Assembly: GCF_018143015.1 (NCBI RefSeq)
Contig: NC_054754.1
Coordinates: forward strand, 24,628,894 to 24,692,893
DNA length: 64,000 nt
Direction of reading: 5' to 3'
DNA from: Lytechinus variegatus
Lineage: Eukaryota > Echinodermata > Echinoidea > Temnopleuroida > Toxopneustidae
The position numbers were made by a program, and so were the translations under genes. Of the stretch, positions 60,063 to 64,000 are shown piece by piece (within the stretch, counting starts at the first letter, position 1; every line of letters begins with the position of its first letter). Under the pieces are notes generated by a model. It was not told the DNA's origin. It ran no database searches and saw only the letters and a list, made by a program, of their open reading frames with translations.

Positions 60063-60167
60063 GGAAGAGATGGTGCAGATGACGTAGTGGAGAAAGAATT
60101 CCGACATCTCCATCAACTTAAAAAGGCTCTAGAATTGCAACTACGCTCAGTTCAGAAACAACTTCAG
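60063..60167 (+). CDS. TEKTL1: TEKTL1 exon 2
   Basis: 35 codons between a TTTATAG acceptor and a GTATGT donor, phase 0 at both ends. It reads GRDGADDVVEKEFRHLHQLK and on through KALELQLRSVQKQLQ, a continuous coiled-coil helix with regular leucines. It joins exon 1 across an 8.2-kb intron that carries the tandem element. Confidence 0.92.
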
Positions 60168-60461
60168 GTATGTGGTGTATCTTTAATAAATCATTTTTAT
60201 TCATTTGTAAATATATTTGTGAAACCCTTCTCTTCTGGAATCTTTTAGGGTTATTATTAATTTAGGAGTGGCATAGTTCAGAATTCTGAATTATTTAAGC
60301 TGATTTCATAGTTGGTTGAACAACTATTTGCATCTATTATTTTGCACTTAATCTCAGCCGTTGCAAATAGTTGTATTTGATTTAAAAGTTTGGAAATGTT
60401 TTTCTTAGCAAAATATTTGAAAACGATGTTTACATAGTGATATATATATATTTTCTTTCAG

Positions 60462-60920
60462 GTCCTAGATCAGTGCAGGAAGCGACTTAGCGCTGTCATC
60501 CAAGAAAGAAACAGGGTCCTAGACCTACTGTGCCATGCCGTCTCCTCCGTCAATGGGCGTGCTTCTCGCAACAGTGGACGCATCTCCCGTCAAGAGAAGA
60601 CCATGACCTTTGGTGGCAATGGCACAGGCTACACTCGTCAGATCAACCTGAATGTTTCGGAGTTGCTTGGTACTGGATCGTTGCCTCCTGATGGAGAGGA
60701 ACAAAATGGCTCCAACACACCCCCTCCAGATCCCCTAGGCCCGTTCACCCCAGAAGCAGCAGCTGCCATCGCTCAGGCCAGGGAAGCACGCCAGCGCTCA
60801 CAAGTCCTCCGCAAGGAAATCCGTGATGCCATTGAGAATACTCAGCAGTTGCAGCAGGCTGCACACAGAGCTGTTAATGATAGTCTTAATCAGAAGGTTG
60901 CTGAGACTGTCACACTGAAG
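60462..60920 (+). CDS. TEKTL1: TEKTL1 exon 3
   Basis: 153 codons after a TTTCAG acceptor, to a GTACAT donor, phase 0 at both ends. It begins VLDQCRKRLSAVIQERNRVL, continuing the helix. Then comes a loop rich in Gly, Asn and Pro (about residues 195-245 of the protein, with PPPDPLGPFTPEAAAAIAQA), and then a second helical run, RQRSQVLRKEIRDAIENTQQ and beyond. In tektins the helices are broken by such loops. The 'L-x-x-A-x-x-E-R-N-R' ending of the first helix resembles the tektin family. Confidence 0.93.
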
Positions 60921-61172
60921 GTACATTGGTTTATCATTCAATAAAATACTTACCTTGAATTCTTTTGTTTTATCAATGTTTGTCACACCGTCATATACTT
61001 TCAAGAGAATGAAATAAGAAACATTGATATGGGGTCGGGACAACTCGGACCTCGGGATATACTTTATTTCCAATCTTACATTAATGTCCTGCTTTGATCG
61101 TCATTATTGAAAGTACTACCTTGCCTATCCAAACTTTTGAACGTTCAACATTTTTTTTCTTTCCAATTTTAG

Positions 61173-61382
61173 CAACATCTGACTGTAGCAGCTGGTGAGA
61201 ACCGTCATTCCATCCACCGTGCCCAGCGTTGGTATGACTCTACAGAGAAGGCCTTAGGCTACACCATTGGACCTGAGATGCAGTCTGACTTGGAGACCAG
61301 GGAGAAACTAACCCGTCCTCTGGTCCGGGTATACCAGCGACACCCAGGCACCAACCTACCAGAAGCACAAGATATTATCAGG
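61173..61382 (+). CDS. TEKTL1: TEKTL1 exon 4, with the tektin signature-like loop
   Basis: 70 codons after a TTTTAG acceptor, to a GTAAGT donor, phase 0. It reads QHLTVAAGENRHSIHRAQRW, then a helix, then RPLVRVYQRHPGTNLPEAQD. This R-P-x-V loop corresponds to the conserved RPNVELCRD nonapeptide of canonical tektins and has the changed form found in the TEKTL1/CCDC105 branch. It is the main reason for the call over TEKT1-5. Confidence 0.93.
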
Positions 61383-61905
61383 GTAAGTACGTGTGATATG
61401 TCAATGGGTGATCTGATTCAAAGTGTGATATTGGAAGCTGGTTTCGGTATTTGGGTTAAAGCATGCACCAACCACAACTCCCAACATTGAATGAAGCTTG
61501 TGTTTGGATGGAGTTCACCTAGAGTTGCACTGTCAATAAAGTAAATGTTGTCATTAAAATCCAAAAATCAATGCGCTGTTCAGCAGTCTGACTTACAACT
61601 CTGACACAGACACCATACTTGAAATCAGCTTGTATGTAAAAGCTGATCTTTGTTCCAGTGCGACCATTGGTCCCATGGATAGAAAATTTGCCCATCCAGC
61701 CACATATTAACCTTTAATATCTCAACCTAACACTGGCCCCAATTCTTATCATCATATATCAACACCAAAACCTTTCAAAACACATTCCTAAATGTATGGT
61801 CTGTGAGAAACTTTATACAGAAGCATCCTCCTTGATCTACAAAACTCTAAGATAGGTTGCATTTGATATCAATTTGTTCCTTGCTTTTTTCTACCGATTC
61901 TTCAG

Positions 61906-62088
61906 GGTGCTGCCGGCCTAGACGAATCACTACTCAAGACAAGCCGTAATATCGGTCTCCTTCAAATGGCACAGGGTCGTCTCCAAGGCGATATTAGGCA
62001 CAAGCATGCCGGTGCCAGTGTCGACTCCTCGATCGTACGGATGCGACGTCGCCTCGCCAACCACAGATGGGTGATGGGAAGCGTTTGA
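61906..62088 (+). CDS. TEKTL1: TEKTL1 exon 5, terminal coding exon
   Basis: 60 codons plus TGA, after an ATTCTTCAG acceptor, phase 0. It reads GAAGLDESLLKTSRNIGLLQ and ends with RMRRRLANHRWVMGSV. The final helix and basic tail match the end of the tektin fold. The full five-exon protein is 451 residues, somewhat shorter than mammalian TEKTL1 (about 500) and close to tektin length. No frame damage is seen. Confidence 0.93.
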   Translation, partial: GAAGLDESLLKTSRNIGLLQMAQGRLQGDIRHKHAGASVDSSIVRMRRRLANHRWVMGSV

Positions 62089-63860
62089 TTGCCTCTTTTC
62101 TCGAGGTGTTGCCATTAGGCATGTTTGATTGCAGAAAAATGAAGGAAAAAAAGCAATATAGTCTACTCCATTCTTTTGAAAATAATGAAAAAAATACCTG
62201 ATGAAATATATTATCCCATTAGGTATTATGTTGATAAAGGGCTAGTTATTATAGTGCAAGGGTTGGCAAACAATGATTCTTATAGACCAATCAGACATCA
62301 GTTTATTCCTAATATTTTTTATGCATTTTATTTTTTATTTATTTACTTGTCACTTAGTATATGAATCTTAACCACCAGTCCAATCCAAATTGACATTTTC
62401 ATAATTTAACATTTATTGCATACTAAATTTCCAATTGCTGGGATTTTCAGTTTGAATAATGCAGACCTGTCTTATCTAATTATAAAATAATAAATCAATC
62501 CGATAAATAACAATTATTAAATGTAATAACAAGGTATGTAGTTGTGGTAATACAACCTCATTAATTGAATCATAGAATAAAAAATAAAGATATTTTGTGA
62601 ATAATTTGCATTAAAATGGAATGAACGTGTGATGGCTTAATCAGCTGGGAACTGTATATCTGCAATGCACCCAAGTTTTATTTGTTCACTCTAGTTCAAA
62701 ATATGCTGTGAATGGAATGGTATGAAGTGAGTATATGGGAATTTTATTGAATGGAAGGACAGGTTTCAAAATGGCAGCTCTTTGTAGATTGTCCCATCAT
62801 CTCTGTTGTCAGCTCATTCCAAATGTCTTCATTTATGGTAAAGTGGAGTTATCTTCTCGTCATGCTTACTTATACATCTGAAAATAATGAAAATATAAAT
62901 AATCATAGTGGGTTCTTTTACAGTTTTGACTTCTAAAATGCTGGAGCATACTCATAGACCAAGCACAGAAGAGGGATCACCTTGTTAATGTAAAGGAAGA
63001 GGCTTTAACTTGAAAGAATTTGGCATTATTTTAAAATAGGATACTCAAATTCCTATGTTTGCTTTATTTATAAGCTCCATGTACTTGCTTTTTTCTGTCT
63101 TGACACAAAATTGATGCTATATAAAGATTCTGAAGCTACATGCACTCATAAATCTAGAAGCTGTTTATGTTCACGATTTTAATGCAAATTCAAATTTACT
63201 GTAAATGGTGCATTCCATTTATGTCCAGCACAAAATGTTGCTGTTTTTTCAGCTAGCAGAGGCAGAGTTGTCAAGCAAATGATCATCAATTAACTAGTTA
63301 CACCCATGGGGAGAAAGCGAAAACATCACACGTACCTACATATGTATATCTTGTTTGATTATTAGGATAATTGCTATTTATCACTTTTTCATGCGATGAA
63401 TCATATTATTGCCAATGTAGTCTAGAAATGCATGTATTTTATTTTTGTGAGATTTGACCCGAAGGAGAAGGTGTGAGACGCAAAACCTTCAGATAAGTCA
63501 GGATTTAGTGCCTTGCAAAATTATTAGATGAGAAATGGTTCCGGACTAGGTCAGGATTGTTATCTGATTATATCGTAGAAAATATTATTGTACTGATTCT
63601 ACAGTAAATCTATTGTGTATAGCTGCCTTATATATTTGTAAATAATATGCACAATTGTACATCATCAATGCTGTTAATCAACGAGGTTTGTGCTAATTTT
63701 CTCTTCCGTCCAGTCTCTTTGCTTTCTTCAGAAGCTACGCTGTATTATAAATTCAGTAATAATTCTATGAAACAAATTTATATTCTATGCATGAGATGAA
63801 TTAATGAGTGCTTTCTCTATCTGTAACTATGCAATCGTACCAATAAATATACATATATCA
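62089..63860 (+). other. TEKTL1: Probable 3' UTR of TEKTL1
   Basis: AT-rich sequence without repeats or coding frames after the TGA. AATAAA lies at 63842-63847, and another signal-like AATAAA near 62582. Either could end the transcript; sea urchin 3' UTRs are often long. Confidence 0.45.
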
Positions 63861-64000
63861 AGTATTAAACATGAATTATGTAGATCAATTATCTATATTG
63901 ATTATGCATGTGGGGAGAGGGTATGGAGAATGTTATGTTCCAAACAAATTTGAAATATGGTATTTATGGAATATACTGTAATGTGAATTATCAGACCCAA

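Overview
The window reads as nuclear DNA of a marine deuterostome, most likely an echinoderm and probably a sea urchin. That is an inference from its long introns, its many fold-back and MITE-like repeats, and two animal genes. No database search was run. About 500 bases (roughly 15817-16316) are an assembly gap of N.

Two host genes are well supported, both on the + strand. At the left edge are the last three coding exons of a Flower-type calcium channel homologue (CACFD1 family): 195-320, 2180-2287 and 2687-2795. Its 5' exons lie outside the window. At the right is a complete five-exon gene for a tektin-like protein, TEKTL1 (also CCDC105): 51484-51882, 60063-60167, 60462-60920, 61173-61382 and 61906-62088. 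All its junctions are phase 0, giving 451 residues. TEKTL1 belongs to the tektin family of ciliary and sperm-axoneme proteins.

Between them, about 47 kb is repeat-dominated. A THAP zinc-finger gene or gene relic (exons near 23026-23224 and 25987-26127, with weaker downstream candidates) lies in one arm of a large inverted duplication. The arms run about 22.8-26.15 kb on + and 33.49-37.25 kb on -, separated by about 7.3 kb. Comparing the arms gives an empty site for one MITE and shows it went into TTAA. Other repeats include hAT-type elements with 8-bp target duplications, several TTAA-flanked fold-back families, giant hairpins built from short palindromes (17.9-18.4 and 45.8-46.5 kb), a roughly 155-bp tandem array rich in nuclear-receptor-like DR1 sites (20.3-21.5 kb), an ATC-trinucleotide tract (47.4-49.0 kb), and tRNA-like and 7SL-like SINE pieces.

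The most unusual object is in TEKTL1 intron 1. It is a 5.6-kb element (51923-57545) with perfect 22-bp terminal inverted repeats. Its right three quarters are three and a half near-identical 1165-bp tandem units. Each unit ends in a copy of the element's 3' hairpin and carries a DR5-like direct repeat. The three repeated junctions also carry a tRNA-Thr-like pol III unit. The layout recalls Helentron/DINE-type non-autonomous elements, but the family is not identified.
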